64,000 bases of DNA from positions 17,575,905 to 17,639,904 of the forward strand of contig NC_056529.1 in assembly GCF_019175285.1 (NCBI RefSeq), written 5' to 3'. The notes beneath the pieces are model-generated. The model was given only the letters and a program-made list of their open reading frames with translations. It was not told the DNA's origin and made no database searches. Origin of the DNA: Sceloporus undulatus. Lineage: Eukaryota > Chordata > Lepidosauria > Squamata > Phrynosomatidae. Below, piece by piece: positions 22,907 through 37,300 of the stretch. A program made the translations under genes and the position numbers. The first letter of the stretch is position 1, and each line of letters begins with the position of its first letter.

Positions 22907-23957
22907 TGGCATCATCTTTGTTTCATTAGTTCTTGTGTGAGAGAGTGAGTGTGTGTATGTTGATTATTCCCTAAATAAACTACAAAGTCTATTTGGAATT
23001 GCCTCTGGCATTTCTGTGTGATTTGGAACTGGTATAAAAAGAGTTAAGATCCCAAGGCTATCCGTTGCCCTGGCCAAAACATAATTTGATCTATTAATAT
23101 TCTACTAAAAATATTAAATTGTGGGTGCCCTCCTGGGATCCTAGTATTTTGGGTAACATTGACTTGGTTAGCTTCCTCCTCCCTCTCCCCACCAGTTTTC
23201 CTGATATGCTCTGCTCTACATCACCTTCTGGCAAATGAGTTAGATTCAACAACATTCCTTATTCTGTCTCTTTAAGTAAGTGAAAAGAAAGAACCTCTTT
23301 GTTGCACCATGATCTGAGAACAAAACCCATTGGATAAAATTTCTGTCTTCATTTATGAATGGGAAAATAGGTTCTGTGTGCAAACCTGTGTTTGAATGAC
23401 AAGCTATTAGCAACTGTGGTTGATACTTCATGCATAACACTTAATGAGATCATCAGGGAGTGTCTCTAGGTTTTGATCCAAAAACCTCAGGACTTGGAAC
23501 AGTTCTGAACTGGCATCTCTAAGCCCATTCCAGCATCTGGCCCTTGATGTGACTGTCCCTAATAGTGGAGATGGACCTGATCTTCGACTGTTTCTAGCAT
23601 CAATTTACTGGGCAGCAAAAGGAAAGAGAACCAATTGAGTAAGAGTGGAGAATGGGCTTTGGGGCTGCTAAACCACAGCACCCAGCATTCCTTAGCCTTG
23701 GCTATGTTTCCTGGGGCAGATGGGATCTACAATCCAACAACATCTGGAAGCCCACACAATCCCCACCTTACCAAAGGCTGTAGGTTGTTTAGTCATGTTG
23801 TATACCTAAATGGGGTTAACCCCTACACTGGTAGTACTTTTCCAGTACCTACAAGAGCTTTGAGTTTTATGAATTTGAAGACTACATTCAGAGGATTTGA
23901 AGATTTAGCACCGAGAACCGAAGTAGCAAACTAGAGCCTTGTGGCAGAAATGGTTAA

Positions 23958-24192
23958 GGGCCCGAACAGACAGTCCAAAATAAAGCTACTTTCAGTCATT
24001 TTGGAGATATGCTGTTTAAATGCTGCCTGCTTCCTAAGAGGCCAGATGCCACACCAAAGCCATGCTCCAGTCCTAAGGACTGGAGTGCAGCTTTGGCATA
24101 GCTTTTGGCCCCTTAAGATGTGTGTGTCATTTAAACAGCATACCTCCAAAGTGACCCGAAGTGGCTTTATTTTGTCCTGTCTGTTCAGGCCA
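23958..24192. mobile_element. Harbinger-type MITE, copy 2 (235 bp)
   Basis: Ends GGGCCCGAACAGACAG and CTGTCTGTTCAGGCC; TAA on both sides (23955-23957, 24193-24195). The body (CATTTTGGAGATATGCTGTT, CAGCATACCTCCAAAGTGAC) matches the copy at 3989. Confidence 0.75.
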
Positions 24193-25106
24193 TAAGTCCA
24201 TCCCCACTACAAACCCAAGGATTACATAGGGCAGAGTCATGGAAGTTAAAATGCTATGAAAGTGATAGAATGGTACAGTGGAGATGCATCTTTTGAATCA
24301 TGAGAGATAGAGAAAGACCTCTAGTTTTATTTTCAGCCTTTCCCTGCATCCACTTTCTCCATGGCATGCACAGTCTTATGAAGAGAAAACTCTATTGTCA
24401 TGAGATGAAAGAGAGATTCTCATAACACAATGTGCACAACCTGGAGAAGCAGCCGGTTCTTGCTAATGACGTTACACAGCTGCAACTTGGAACAAGTTGA
24501 TGAAAGAGCAGGCGCTGCACTTATTAAATAAGCACCGTTGGAATGGGAGACATCAAAGGGCAAAGGAAAAGCTGTCCATTTTAATGGAAACAGACTCTCT
24601 CTGTCTGTCTGTCTCCTTTAAAGAGCAACATCTGCAAAGGTGTAAATTATGCAACAGCTACAACCTCCCATAAGGGCAAGACCTACTACTTCAGCACTCA
24701 CGCCTGGTTCTGTCAATCATTATCCAAGCACTGGGTGTCCCTCAGAAGGTGGAGCCCTCTGGGAATAAGAAATAAGAAGGTGAGAGAAAGTGTCCAAGGG
24801 CTTCTTTTTGTCTTTTATAAAATCCTGTCTGGCAAGCAGCAGCTGAGATAAGCCACACCAGGCAAACACATCTCTTCATGCAACTTGATTGTTTGCAATC
24901 CTTAAAAAGATCACTCCCACTGCAACGGATATCCCCTCCCCACTCTGTTTCTTCTTTCCAATCTGTGCACATCGAAGAGCTCCTGCCTTATAGCAAGGTG
25001 TGAATTTTTGGACCCTGATAAGAATTTATTTTCAATTTTTATCCCCATTATTGTGCTTTCCCCCGCCGCTCTTCCGTACCACCTTGGTTGTCGTCTGCTC
25101 ACCATC
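24193..25106. other. Upstream flank of HSD17B2
   Basis: Expected to hold the promoter and 5' UTR. It contains a CTGT run (24598-24614) but I saw no TATA box or clear transcription-factor site. Few repeats, so it is a good place for conservation tests. Confidence 0.45.
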
Positions 25107-25392
25107 ATGGTCCTCTACCACTCCGAAGTGGACAATTGCCTGTTGATCTACGCAAGTGCGACCTTGCTCTACGGCGGGACAATTCTTTACCGAGCCAAGA
25201 AGAACCGGGTGGAGAAAGCCATTCCTTTCCTCTTGGGCATCCTCTTGCTGTTTGCTTTGGAAATCCTGTGCTTTGCGACCCTGAGGAGCTACCTGGGCTT
25301 GAGCTTATTCTCGTTGGCGTGCCTCATCTTTTGCATTTACACACCTACGCAAGCCATGCTGCCTGTGGACCGCAAAGCTGTACTCATCACAG
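25107..25392 (+). CDS. HSD17B2: HSD17B2 coding exon 1 (membrane anchor, first beta strand)
   Basis: It encodes residues 1-95, two hydrophobic helices followed by MLPVDRKAVLIT, which matches human LLPVDQKAVLVT, and the first base of Gly96. The donor is ACAG then GTAAGA at 25393. The start has a good Kozak context. No TATA box is evident in the 120 bases upstream. Confidence 0.95.
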
Positions 25393-28300
25393 GTAAGAAG
25401 AAACATCTTTTTTAAAGAAAGCAATAAAATAATAATATTAGAAATGTCAAGGAAAAGGCTGTGAAACTAACATTTTATACTTGTTTCTGAAACCGAACAA
25501 TGTCAATTACTTTGCATCCCTGTGGGCATACATTCCTTCATGTATTAATATTAATTTCATCCTCTGTCTGCTTTAAAAAATAGATATATCTTTGGCACAG
25601 CAATAAGAGGCCTTTGCATAGAAATTGCATGCGATGTCTACTTTCTTGGCTTCCAGCACAGTCTGTCCTATCCATGTTCTCAGCAGTAAGCCCCACTGAA
25701 TCCAAAGGGACTGACTGCCAAGTCAGCAAGGATCAAGTAACTGGGTCTGTAATCTCTAAAATCTTTAAAAAGCCACATGCCTGAAATTCTTAACTGGGCT
25801 CTTCTTTTTTTATATTGTTTTCCTTTCTCCCTTCATTGCAAATTGCTGATCAAGAGATTCACTGCCATCAACAGAGAACTCCCAGTTTGTTTGTTTGTCT
25901 TACCAATGTCACCTTCCGCAAAGCCAGGGACACACCGTTTTCACTGGTGACAAGGAGCTCGGAAACAGTGTGCCGGCCTTGATAAATTGCTGCAAAGTGA
26001 TTCCAAGAACAAACTCCTGCTGTGGGTGTGTATCACACCTAGAAACAAATTGCTCATTTGACTACATGGTGCCTTGCCAAAGAAAGACCGCTACTATTCG
26101 GAGGGGGAGCTAGGGAGAGGAACGAAAGAGAAAGAAAATCCATCAGTCGTTGCTAAAAATAATGTCCATTCATACAAAAAAGGGGGTAGTAAACTTGACA
26201 GCTCTTGTTCGTGGCTTTTGTTAGATAAGTTCTGCTTTCTGTTTTGTTGTTCTAACAGTTTCATGGGCTGGAGTGGTTTGAGCATTGGACTATGACTCTG
26301 GAGAGCAGGGTTCGAATCCCAGCTCGGCCATAGAAACCCACTGGGTGGCCATGGGCAAGTCACACTCTCTCAGCCACAGAGGATAGCATTGGCATTCTGA
26401 AGAAACTTGCCAAGAAAGTGTCATGATAGGGTTAGACTTAGGGTCACCACAAGTAAGAAATGACTTGAAAGCACACAGTAACAGCATACTCAATAGTTCG
26501 TTTTGTTGCTCTTTAGCTCAAGGTGCAAATTCTCTCTGTGTGTCTCAATCTCACTCTCAGTCTCTATCTCTGCCTGTGTCTGTGGGTGCATCTGCACTGC
26601 AGAAATAATGCCATTTGACACCACTTTAATTGCCATGGTTCCATCCTACAGAATCCTGGGATTTGTAGTTTGGTGAGGCACCAGCACTCTGTCACTTGTT
26701 GTTGGAACCAGTGTGGTGTAGTAGTTTGAGCATGGGACGAGGAATCTGGAGATCATAGAAAGCCCCATGATAGATTTGCCTTAGAGACGTCATTAGTCGG
26801 AAATGATTTCAAGGCACACAGCAACAGCACTCTTTGGCAGAGGCTAAAGACCTTGTAAAACTACAGATCCCAGGATCCCCTAGGATGGAGCTACAGCACT
26901 TAAAGTGGTGTCCAACTGCATTAAGTTCACAATATAGATGCACACTTCTTCTCTCTCTTTCTCTGTCTGTCTCTCAGAAGCCAACACCAAGTAACTGGTC
27001 ATTATAAACCTGTTTGTGACTTGGAGACTAACTGAATTTGGAGTGCTGCACATTCCCACAATTTAAGGTTGTCAAACTAGACAAACAAATGGCAGCATCC
27101 TACTCACATATTGCCACTATTACTCCTATACGTCTTACAACAATGAAAATAGACACCAGCAAAACAGCAACAGTAATGCAGACAGCACATCTTGTACTGT
27201 GAAATTGTACCTCCCTCTGACAATAATAAAACACAGTAATTGCTGAAGTTGGTGCCTTATTCCCAGTCCTTTATTTGCATGAAACTTTATGCAAATCATC
27301 CAGACGAATAAAGACATGAGGTTTAAATAGCACTGAATCCCAAATCCAGCTTTTAAGGAACTCAGGTTGCATATTGCCATCATTGGGAAACTCTTCAAGA
27401 TACCTAACAGTACTTGGCACTCTGTCAAAACATTTGTGGGGATTTCACTTCAAATAATAATGACTGGAGATGATCATCACCTTTAGCATTGTCAAATTAC
27501 AAGGCTAGTCAATTGACTAGATGCTGTTGTACAGCGGCCCACCACTTTTTCAAATGTCACAGTACTTAACAAGAGTTGTGTCTACAGTGTAGAAATAACC
27601 CAGTTTGATACCACATTAACCGCCATGGCTCCATCCTACAGAAACCTGGGATTTGTAGTCTTGTGAGGCACCAGCACTCTTTGGCACGGTAGGCAAAGAC
27701 CTGGTTGTGGTTGTTGCTGTTGTTGTCTGCCTTCAAGACTTTTTTCGGTGACCCTAAGGGGAACCTACGATGAGGTTTTCTTGGCAAGATTTGTTCAGAG
27801 GAGGTTTGCCATTGCCTTCCTTTGAGGCTGAGACCATGCGATTTGCCTAAGGTCACCCAGCAGGTTAAACTACAAATCCCAGGATTCCAAAAATGGAGCT
27901 GCAGCACTTAAAGTGGTCTCAAATTGCATTGTTTAGAGGCACCCAAGAATGAATTAGTTTTGAAATGTAACTTTCCAAGCTCTGGGTAAAGCAGAGGATG
28001 AGTCCCTCTCATTTTGTCCCCTTCTTAAAATTCACCCCCCCCCAAAAAAAAATATATTCTCAGCAAAAAACTTTTGGTTTGGCTTCTCTTGAGAGGTTTC
28101 TTTCCCCTTCTTTTTCTTTCTCTTCTTCCCCTTTTTCTTTTTAAGAAGAATGTGCAGACACTGCCTTGGTCTTGCAAATACACATTTTTCTGGATTTCTC
28201 AAATCTTCAGCCCTTTTTAAAAAATCCCAATGGCAATCTTAGGCATGCTTTGTTCTGGCTCAAGAGATATAGACTGGTGACAGGCAGACTGTTTAGGCAG

Positions 28301-31300
28301 ATCTCGCCTGGAAAAAGTTTTCAAAAGAACTAATTGGATAAATTAGTGCATTCGTCACATTAAGCAGCTGGCTCAGCCTGGCTGCCGCCGGTGTTCAGAG
28401 TCCAGAACTATATGCACCTGACTGCAAGTTTGCATCCTCCGGGACCAGGATGGAAACATGATCATAAATAACCTCGTTCCATTCACCTGGAAAGAACATT
28501 AGCAACAACAAGCCAATAAAAGAATATTGAGGATAACAAAGCTTTTCAGCCAATCAGTGTTCCAGGTGTTTTCCTCTAGTGCGTGCATTTCGTATCATCC
28601 ATCATGATGAAATTCACAATAAATCCACTTCCAAATCAGAGCTTGAGTGCGTCCCTTTTTTTTCGCTGCCGGCTGGGGGATTGTGTATCGGCATTACATA
28701 ATCATAGCAGCTTGATGTCACTTTAATTGCAATGGCACTATTCTATGCCATCCTGGGATTTGTAGTCTTGTGAAGCAGACTCATGTCGACCCTGTGGATG
28801 AGGGCATCTCCAAAACTCCCTGTCCTTCACTGCTCTGCTCTGTAAATTCAGACCCATGAGCTCCCTGACTGAATCTAGTCATCTGGTGTGTGGTCTTCCT
28901 CTCTTTCTGCTGCCCTTTACCTTTCCTAGCATTATTGTCTTTCCCGCTGATTCATGCCTTCTCGTGATGTATTCAAAGTATAACATCCTTGATTTAATCA
29001 TCTTGGCTTCCAGGAAGAGTTCAGGCTTGATCTGTTCAAGGAGCCATTGGTTTGCCTTTTTGGCCAGCCACAGGATCCTCAGGACTCTTCTCCAGCACCG
29101 CATCTCAAATGAGTTGATTTTCTGTTTATCCACTTTCTTCACTCTCCAGCTCTCACATGTGTACATTGTGAGGGGGAATACAATGGCATGGATGATTCTA
29201 ACTTTAGCACTCAGCTATACATCTTTACTCTTTAGGATCTTATCTAGTTCTTTCATTGCTGCCCTTCCCATTCCTAGTCTTCTTATTTCTTCAGAAGTCC
29301 CTGTTCTGATCAATGTTTGATCCAAGGTACAGTACCTCTTTGACTGTTTCAATTTCCTCATTATCTAGGTTGAACTTACATAGGATTCTCTGGGGGTCAT
29401 TATTTTTGTTGTCTTTATGTTCAGCAATAAGCCTGCATTGCACTTTCTTCTTTGACCTTCCTTGGTAATTGGTCCACGTCTGTGATGTTTTCCATTAGTA
29501 GTATGTTGCCATTCACATATCTTAGATTATTGAGATTCCTTCCTCCTATCTTGACTCCTCCTTCTTTTGAGTCTAAAGCCACTCTTATGATATTTCTATT
29601 AAGAACCATAGCCATAATTGGAATTCTTATTGCTCCAGTTTTTTATAAATGGTTACCAATCTTTCAATAACAACAACAATAATAATAATCTAATGCATTT
29701 TTCAATTTGGGTTCTCTTTAGGCAGTGACAGTGGCATAGGGCATGAGCTGGCAAAGTACCTCGACCACTTGGGATTCACTGTATTTGCTACGGTTTTGAA
29801 TGACAAAGGGCCTGGTGCCGAAACGCTGAGAAAGACCTGTTCCGAAAGGCTCTCCATCCTGCGAATGGATGTCACCAATTCTGCACAGATTAAAGATGTG
29901 TATCTTGAAGTTAAAAGAAAGTTGCAAAATGAAGGTATTTTTTTTTGGGGGGGGGTCTGCATAGATCAAGGGGTGGGAATGTGTTGAGCCACATGTCAAC
30001 CTCCTAGAGCCTCCAAAACTCTCCCACCCATAAGAACATTTTGAGAAAATAAAAGATGCATGCCTAAGGAAACTCCCACAGGGTGCAAGTTTGGGAGAAA
30101 AAAGCTACACCTGGGAAAACAGGACAAGTGACATATTGGCTAACACCCCTAATGTACATCTGCATGTCTTCAAGTCACCTGTCAATTTATGGGAACCCTA
30201 TGAATTTCATAGGGCAAGGAATATTTGAAATATGCCATTGCTTTTCTCTGTATGTAGCCTACAGCCGCTATTGGAAGCTGTTTAGCTTCCAATATCAGAC
30301 AGGATCTGGTGCCCTCAGGATAGTTAGGCCTTTTAACATATATACGTCATACTTGTAAGACTGGCTTCTTTAAAATTGTTTTGGATGTGGGCTCAGGACC
30401 CAAACAATCTGACTAAATGGATGAATTAAATGAATAGTATAAATCTGTTTTCTGCACAGAAAATAGTGCTTTCTTCTTTTTTAAAAAATGTGCACATTTT
30501 GTGCAGAGTAAGTCCTAAACTGTGAAAATTCTCATTAGCACAGTATGAGAATTTTTCCGTCAGGGTTTTCCAGTAGTCAAGAGAGACATTTGCTGACTGC
30601 TCTTCAACTGTTTCCAAATATTATTTCCATCCTTATTATAGGGGAAAGTTTTATATCTGACCTTTGTGCTTCCTTTCTTTCTAGATCTTTGGGGTGTCAT
30701 CAACAATGCAGGGATAATGGGATACACTGCTGACGGGGAATTGCTTCCCATGCGTTCTTACAAACAGTGCATGGACGTCAACTTCTTTGGTCCCGTTGAG
30801 TTGTCAAAAACCTTCCTGCCCTTGCTCCGGAAATCCAAAGGAAGGCTTATTAACATCTCAAGCTTGGCAGGTGAGTCAAGCTGGGATCTCTGTGGGATTC
30901 ACCAGCATATAGACTGTGATCCAAAACACACTGAAGAAATAATCAAGTTTGATATCCCTTTAACTGCCCTGGCTCAGTGCTAGAGAATCCAGAGAACTGT
31001 AGTTTACTGTGCCACCAGCATTGTCTGACAGAAAAGACTAAGGCCCAATACAGACGGCTGATTTGCAGCGGCCTGGAGCCAATTCTAGGGTTCCAGAGCA
31101 TGCAGCATCCACACACTCCAGAACCCTAGCATCTATGGGCGGTGCCAACTTTATGCAGCACCGTCCATACAGTTCACATGTCCATGATGTGTCTTGTGTG
31201 ATGCATACAAAAGGCGCAATGCACAAGATACCTCACCGCTATGCCCCAGGGTGCAAATGGCACCTTGGCAGCATCACGGGAAGGAGCTCCATTTTGGAGC

Positions 31301-34300
31301 TCCTTTTTGCAGCGGATTGTTGTGGCCGTGCAGTTGCTGAAGCAATGATCCGGAGAAGAAAGGGACATCTGTACCAAGATTAAATGTCTCACAAAGCTAC
31401 AGTTCTCAGAATTCCCTAGCTTTTAGCCAGGGCAGTTAAAGTGGTCTCAAACTGGAGTGCTTCTCCAGTGTTCTGGACATGTAAATCTGTATGGAATATT
31501 CCCTGGCTCCATCTGTACTACAGAAATAATGCAGTTTGATGCTCAATGCTAAGGAATCATGGCACAATTCTAAGGAATCCTGAGATTTGAAGTTTGTTAT
31601 AGCACAGGAGCTATCTGACAGAAAAGGCTAAATATTGAACAAAACTACAGACCCCAGAATTCCATAGCATTGATCCACACCAGTTAAAGTGTTGTCAAGC
31701 TGCATTATTTCTGTAGTGCAGATGCAACCTCTGTGGACCATCCCACTTCTTATTCTTTATAGCTTTTATTCAACATTTTCATGTTAAAATCCCATATTAG
31801 AGTTTGGGAAAATTTACTCTGGGACACTGCAGCTTCCAGAATCCCACAGCCAGGATGTCTGGTGATTTTATCTAACCCAGATTGTTCCCCATGAGCTCTG
31901 CCTTATACGTTTCTATGCAAATCCAGTTATTATGCCTGTGTCAGCATTCAACTAATAGGCTGTTTAACATGCAAGAATCTTGCATCTTGCCAAGAATGAA
32001 ACAGAACCCTGGGGAAGCAAATATAAAATCATCAGAACAATATCCCTTTCTTAAAATGAAGGTATTTAATGGTCAGGTCAGGAAGAACTAATGGGTGGTC
32101 TGATGGAATCCATTAAAAAGGACTCAACTTCTGGAGCTTCATGAGACTATTGCTGGGGGACCTCTTGGTCAGGAACAGAACTGCATCTGGTATCATCTGG
32201 TAGCCTTGCAAGGTCTGGCAAAAGTCTTCTGTTAAGAAGGTACTGGATACCTCCTTACACAACAACAGAAATAGGTGATGTCCACTACATCAGCATAGTA
32301 TAGTGGTTTGAACATTGGACAACAACTCTGAAGACTTGGGTTCAATCCCTGCTCAGCTGTGGAAACCCACTGGGTGACTTTGGGAAAGTCCCGCTCTCTC
32401 AGCCTTAGAGGAAGGCAAAGGCAAACCCCGTCTGAACAAATCTTGTCCAGAAAACACCATGATAGGCTTGCCTTAGGATCACCATAAGACAGAAATGGAG
32501 ATCGAGCATGGTGTAGTGGTTTGAATGTTGGACTATGACTCTGGAGACCAGGGTTCATATCTTGGATCAGCCATGTAAACCCACTGGGTGACCTTTGGCA
32601 AGTCACACTCTTTCATCCTCAGAGGGTGGCACTGACAACCCCTCGCTAAGGAAACCTGGTCAGAAAACCTCATGATAGGCTTGCCTTTAGGATTGCCATC
32701 AGTCAGAAAAAACTTGAAGGCACACAACAGTAACAACTAACCCACAATTATGCTAAAATACCAGATCACTAGTTATTAGTATTTTTTAAGAGAAGGAATC
32801 AGTTGTCAAGTGATGGAAAAAACCTCACCCTTGAGTCCTAGGAGTAAGGCTATCAATCAGGCTAACAAATACAGGTCTACATGGATCTACTATAAACTCC
32901 CTATTGTTGTAAGAATGGTACCTTGCAGATATGGCCTAAATCCAATTGCTAAGTGTAACAGATCCATCGAATCAATGGGATTTACATAAGAGTTGACCTA
33001 CCTACCATTCAACAACTGAACCCGTGGTAGTTGACATCAGTTATTGGCTTTAGGCCTATGGAAACCGTTAAAGAGATTGATGGCTCTAACTTTTAGTTTT
33101 CCAGCAAGCACAATGCAGTGATTTCACCAAACATATCACTTAAAATCCGACTCTCTGCCATCCTCAGAACAAGCCTACAGCATGAGATCCATTTGCGCAT
33201 TGTAGAAACCAATGTCTCATGCATCTTTAAAAATTCTCACCTGTCTTTGGGGGCCTCTTAAGTGTTTGTTATAATGGAAACACGAGTCGCTTTCGGCACT
33301 GTTGTTTGGTAGCCGAGGAATTATTTCTCTCCTGGAATGTCATTCAGACTGTTGAGACTTCCTTTCTGACATCGGGGATTGATGAAGACAGGGTAAAATG
33401 AGGCAATAGCAAACTTGTTTAAAATGTCGCCTCATCTCCTCTCTGCTGTTTTGGGCTCTGTCTTCAGCATGGCAGGCATCCAGACGCTGAATCAAATGGC
33501 AGATGCATTTATCAATTTCAGCAGGTGGGGGGAAAAAGCTGGTTTGTCAAAAGTGTCGGTATCACTTAGGGCTTTACAGAAAATAGCGGAGAAAAGAATC
33601 AACTGAGAACCTCCTGAATGACAAGCTGATAAATATGCATTGTCCTGTGGTCACTTATATATGTGTGTGTGTGTCTGTGTCTGTGTGTCTGTGGTTATCT
33701 GACTATGTATGACTATAGGCACTATATTCACTGGTGGCACCTGTAATATTCTACAGAGGTTAGCATTTTCTTTCCAGAATCTTCTATCATAGCAGGGGTG
33801 CAATACATATCATGGGAATCTTCTTGACGCGTTGTTGTTGTTGTGTGCCTTCAAGTCACTTCTGATTTAGAGCAATTCTAGAGCAAACGTAACGTGAAGA
33901 TTTCTTGGCAAATTTCTTCAGAGGCCATCTTCTGAGGCTGAGAGAATGTGATGGAAGCTAATGGGTTTCCATGACTGATCCAGGATTCAAACCCCGATCT
34001 CCTAGTGTCCTAGTCCAACATTCAAACCATTATACCACTACGTATCTTATGATGGGGTAATTTAGGATTATTCTGGTGTAACTATCTTTTTCCAGATGTT
34101 CCCAGAAAGGTATCCAGTACCTCTTTAAATAATGTTTCTCTCCTGGGGCAGTGTTGTTCCCCATCCTTGGTGTCACCCGGTGCTCCTGAAATTATATCTG
34201 GTCACGTTTCCAAGATGGAAATGACGAATTATTAGATTTTCCAAAGTTGTGTTCTTGTTGTGATGGAAAATACCTTGTTGTGATGGAAAGGTTTCCTTGC

Positions 34301-37300
34301 ACTTCCTTGCAGTGCAGAATGGACTCCCGGCAGATTATTGTCAGTCTGTACTCAAGAAATTTCCCTTAAGGCAGTCTTTTCCACTGTCCAGCAGTCCTTG
34401 CTGTTGCATGTTTTTCCTGCCATGAATACCTCTTTGTTCTGGAGCATCAAAAAAGCTGTCAGTCCCATCTTCTACCTGACAGCCCTCAAGATATTTGAAG
34501 ACAGCTTTCACATTTCTTCTAAGTCATTTCTTTGCCAGGCTAATTACTGCCTGCTCTTTCATGCATCCCTCATATGAGAAAGGTGTGAAAACACTTAGCA
34601 TGTTTAGCCTGGGGAGAAAAATGAGGAGATTAAAGAAAGTGATGACAGTTATTTCCAGATAGGTGAGGCTTTGTTTAGAGCAGGGGTGAGACAGCTCTTG
34701 GACTTAGTATAGGTCACACTACCCCTGAGAAATATAGCAATTGGGGGGAAATGGGGAAATCAATCCAGGACCAGTTGAACTCTTGTATTTGTTTTTCCGA
34801 CACCCTCTTTGCATGCTTTTTAGAGCAAAGCAAAGCATGGGAAGGAAAAAGATAGCTTCGCTGATATTAGTTATGATGTTTTAAGTTAGACTTGTGGCCT
34901 CAGAACTGTTTCCTATTTGCATTTATGACTATAATGTCATTGCCACAATCATAAATGCTCTCCATACCCACCTTACAAACCAGCCAGCGAATGGAGTTCT
35001 GTGTGCTGGAAAGCAGGGCACCAAAGAAGGATACCTCCAGTCCTTTCCCTTGAGCATCTGGCGGTGCGCAAAGACACTGTGATAGGATCCCACAGCGGCC
35101 CCAGTTCTGTGGCTCACTGGTGGGATGGGATTGGATGCATCATCCTTCAATGCCTCCTTCAGCACCACACAAACCTCCGTCCTCTCATGTAGTTGGCTAG
35201 ATTTTGAAGTGGATTTCAGGGGCCAGATTGGGAGATAGATTGTAGTCACTACATGCTGGCTATGTGTCTGACACAAGACCTCAGCCCTTATTCATTTAAA
35301 AATCATCTGGATAAGTCTTCCAGAAGAGACCGGTCTGCAGTGCTGTTTTAAATTTCTTCCTGATATTGCTTCCTGGTGAAATTGGAATTTGGGAGGAATG
35401 GAATATAAGGCAGAGCAACCTACAGAACAATGAAGGAAAGGAAGTAAGGCAAATCTACCCATCCCTAGGGAGAACATTTATATAATAGTTGTGTCTCACA
35501 TGCCTTTTCCACGGTCTGGACCATGTGTGTGAACATTGCACATGTGTCTCTTCATAAGGGGTAGGTTGGACCATGGCCACGATGCAACAGCAGTTCCATC
35601 TGTGTAATGGGAGCAGTCACAAGATTGCCATCAAGGAAACAGCATTTTAACATATGTTTCCCATTGTCATCAATAAACTTTAGGAAAACAGTTTCATTAT
35701 GTTCAGTCTGTACTTGCCTGGGTGCACATTGATGTCTCGAAAGTCAATTTGATCTCATTACAGGCAGGAGATAAACAGGTTAGTGGGAAATGTGTACTAT
35801 GTGTTTCACAAGGACAAGGAACAAGCAGTCATGATGGTACGTTGTTAAGATTCTTACCTTTTATCTGATGTTGTCTCACCTTTTGTCTGATGTTATCTCT
35901 TGGAGAGCTTTTGCATTGAGACGCTAGAGAGGGAAAGACATGGGAAAGTTGAATTCTAAACATTTTGTCCCAATAGATTAGACCTATTGACTCATTTGCT
36001 GACTAGTGAATTACAGTACTACACAGATAACTACACTGGTAAGAGCCAGCATGGTGTAGTGGGTTGAGCATTGGACTAGGACTCTGGAGACTGGAGTTTG
36101 AATCCTAGTTCTTCCATTGGATGACCTTTGGCAAGTCACACTCTCTCAGCCTCAGATGATAGCAAAGGCAAGCCTCCCCGGAAGAAACTTGCCAAGAAAA
36201 CCCCATGAAAAGTTTGCCTTAGGGTCACCGTAAGAAAGGACTTGAAGGCACACAACAACAACAACACATATAAAACACAGCTTTCTTTAGTAGCGATTAC
36301 TACTGGTTCACTTTCTCAAGTTATATACAGTTCCAGTTTCTCTTGCCTCCATTTGAATCAAACAAATTCAAGTGCTTTGTAATTCAAATATGAAGAAATG
36401 TCAGAGTTTGGTAAATTCTTGTCCAAAGGGAAAGTCTCACTCATCCTTACAAAGTGAGGAGATGTTTAACTGCCTTCCAGTGCTCTTTTTCAAAAAATGT
36501 AAGCAATATTTATACAATACTGGAGGTACCCTTCACCAAAGGATTTGCCATTGACATCTGAAAAGGTAAAAAGAAACATCCCAAATGGGGAGCCTGGTTT
36601 GAAGAAAAGAAACAGAATATCAGAAGCAGTGGTAGGATTCAAAGATATAGCTGTGTTAGTCTGTAGAATCAGTAGGTAGAGAGATCTTGTAGCACCTTTG
36701 AGACTAAGTGATAGAAATGAATTGGCAGCATGAGCTTTTGTAGACTTCATTCTACTTCCTAAAATGCATTTGATGGAGTGGAAACCACATTTGGTGGATT
36801 TGGTGGAGTGGAAACAGTGGTTGACCTTGCTAATCTATCCTGGAAGGGATGAAAGTGATGGCAATATCTTTGTGGGACGAACCAAACGGCATAAAATACA
36901 TGATGCAAGCTTTGAAGGCTCCACTAGCTTCTTAATCAGGCAAAGGTGTTAAAAAGCATATAGAAGAAAGAAAAGGGGAAATGATGTTGGAGTCATAGGT
37001 CTACGTTTTGTCAAGATGATGTTGTTAAGTGAAGTTGGTACAGAGAGATATTCATGTAGACTGAAGCCATTCCTCTCTTTTGGTCTTGTGGGCTCTGGGA
37101 GACAAAATGTAAACTCCATTAGCAACACAAAAAGAAACCTCCTTTGAGATCCAGGTTGTTCTTTGTCCAGAGTCATAGCCCACTTGAATTGGTTGCAATA
37201 AAGTGTAGAAGTGACTACAGTAAAGTATGGGGATGGGGATGGTGGTAGCAGAAGCTCTAATGGAAATGGGGCAAGATGAGTGGGGAGGGCTCTTGTCTCA

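Noticed and set aside
28856-29320. 154-residue plus-strand frame in HSD17B2 intron 1
   Set aside because: It is the antisense of the BovB ORF2 C-terminus.
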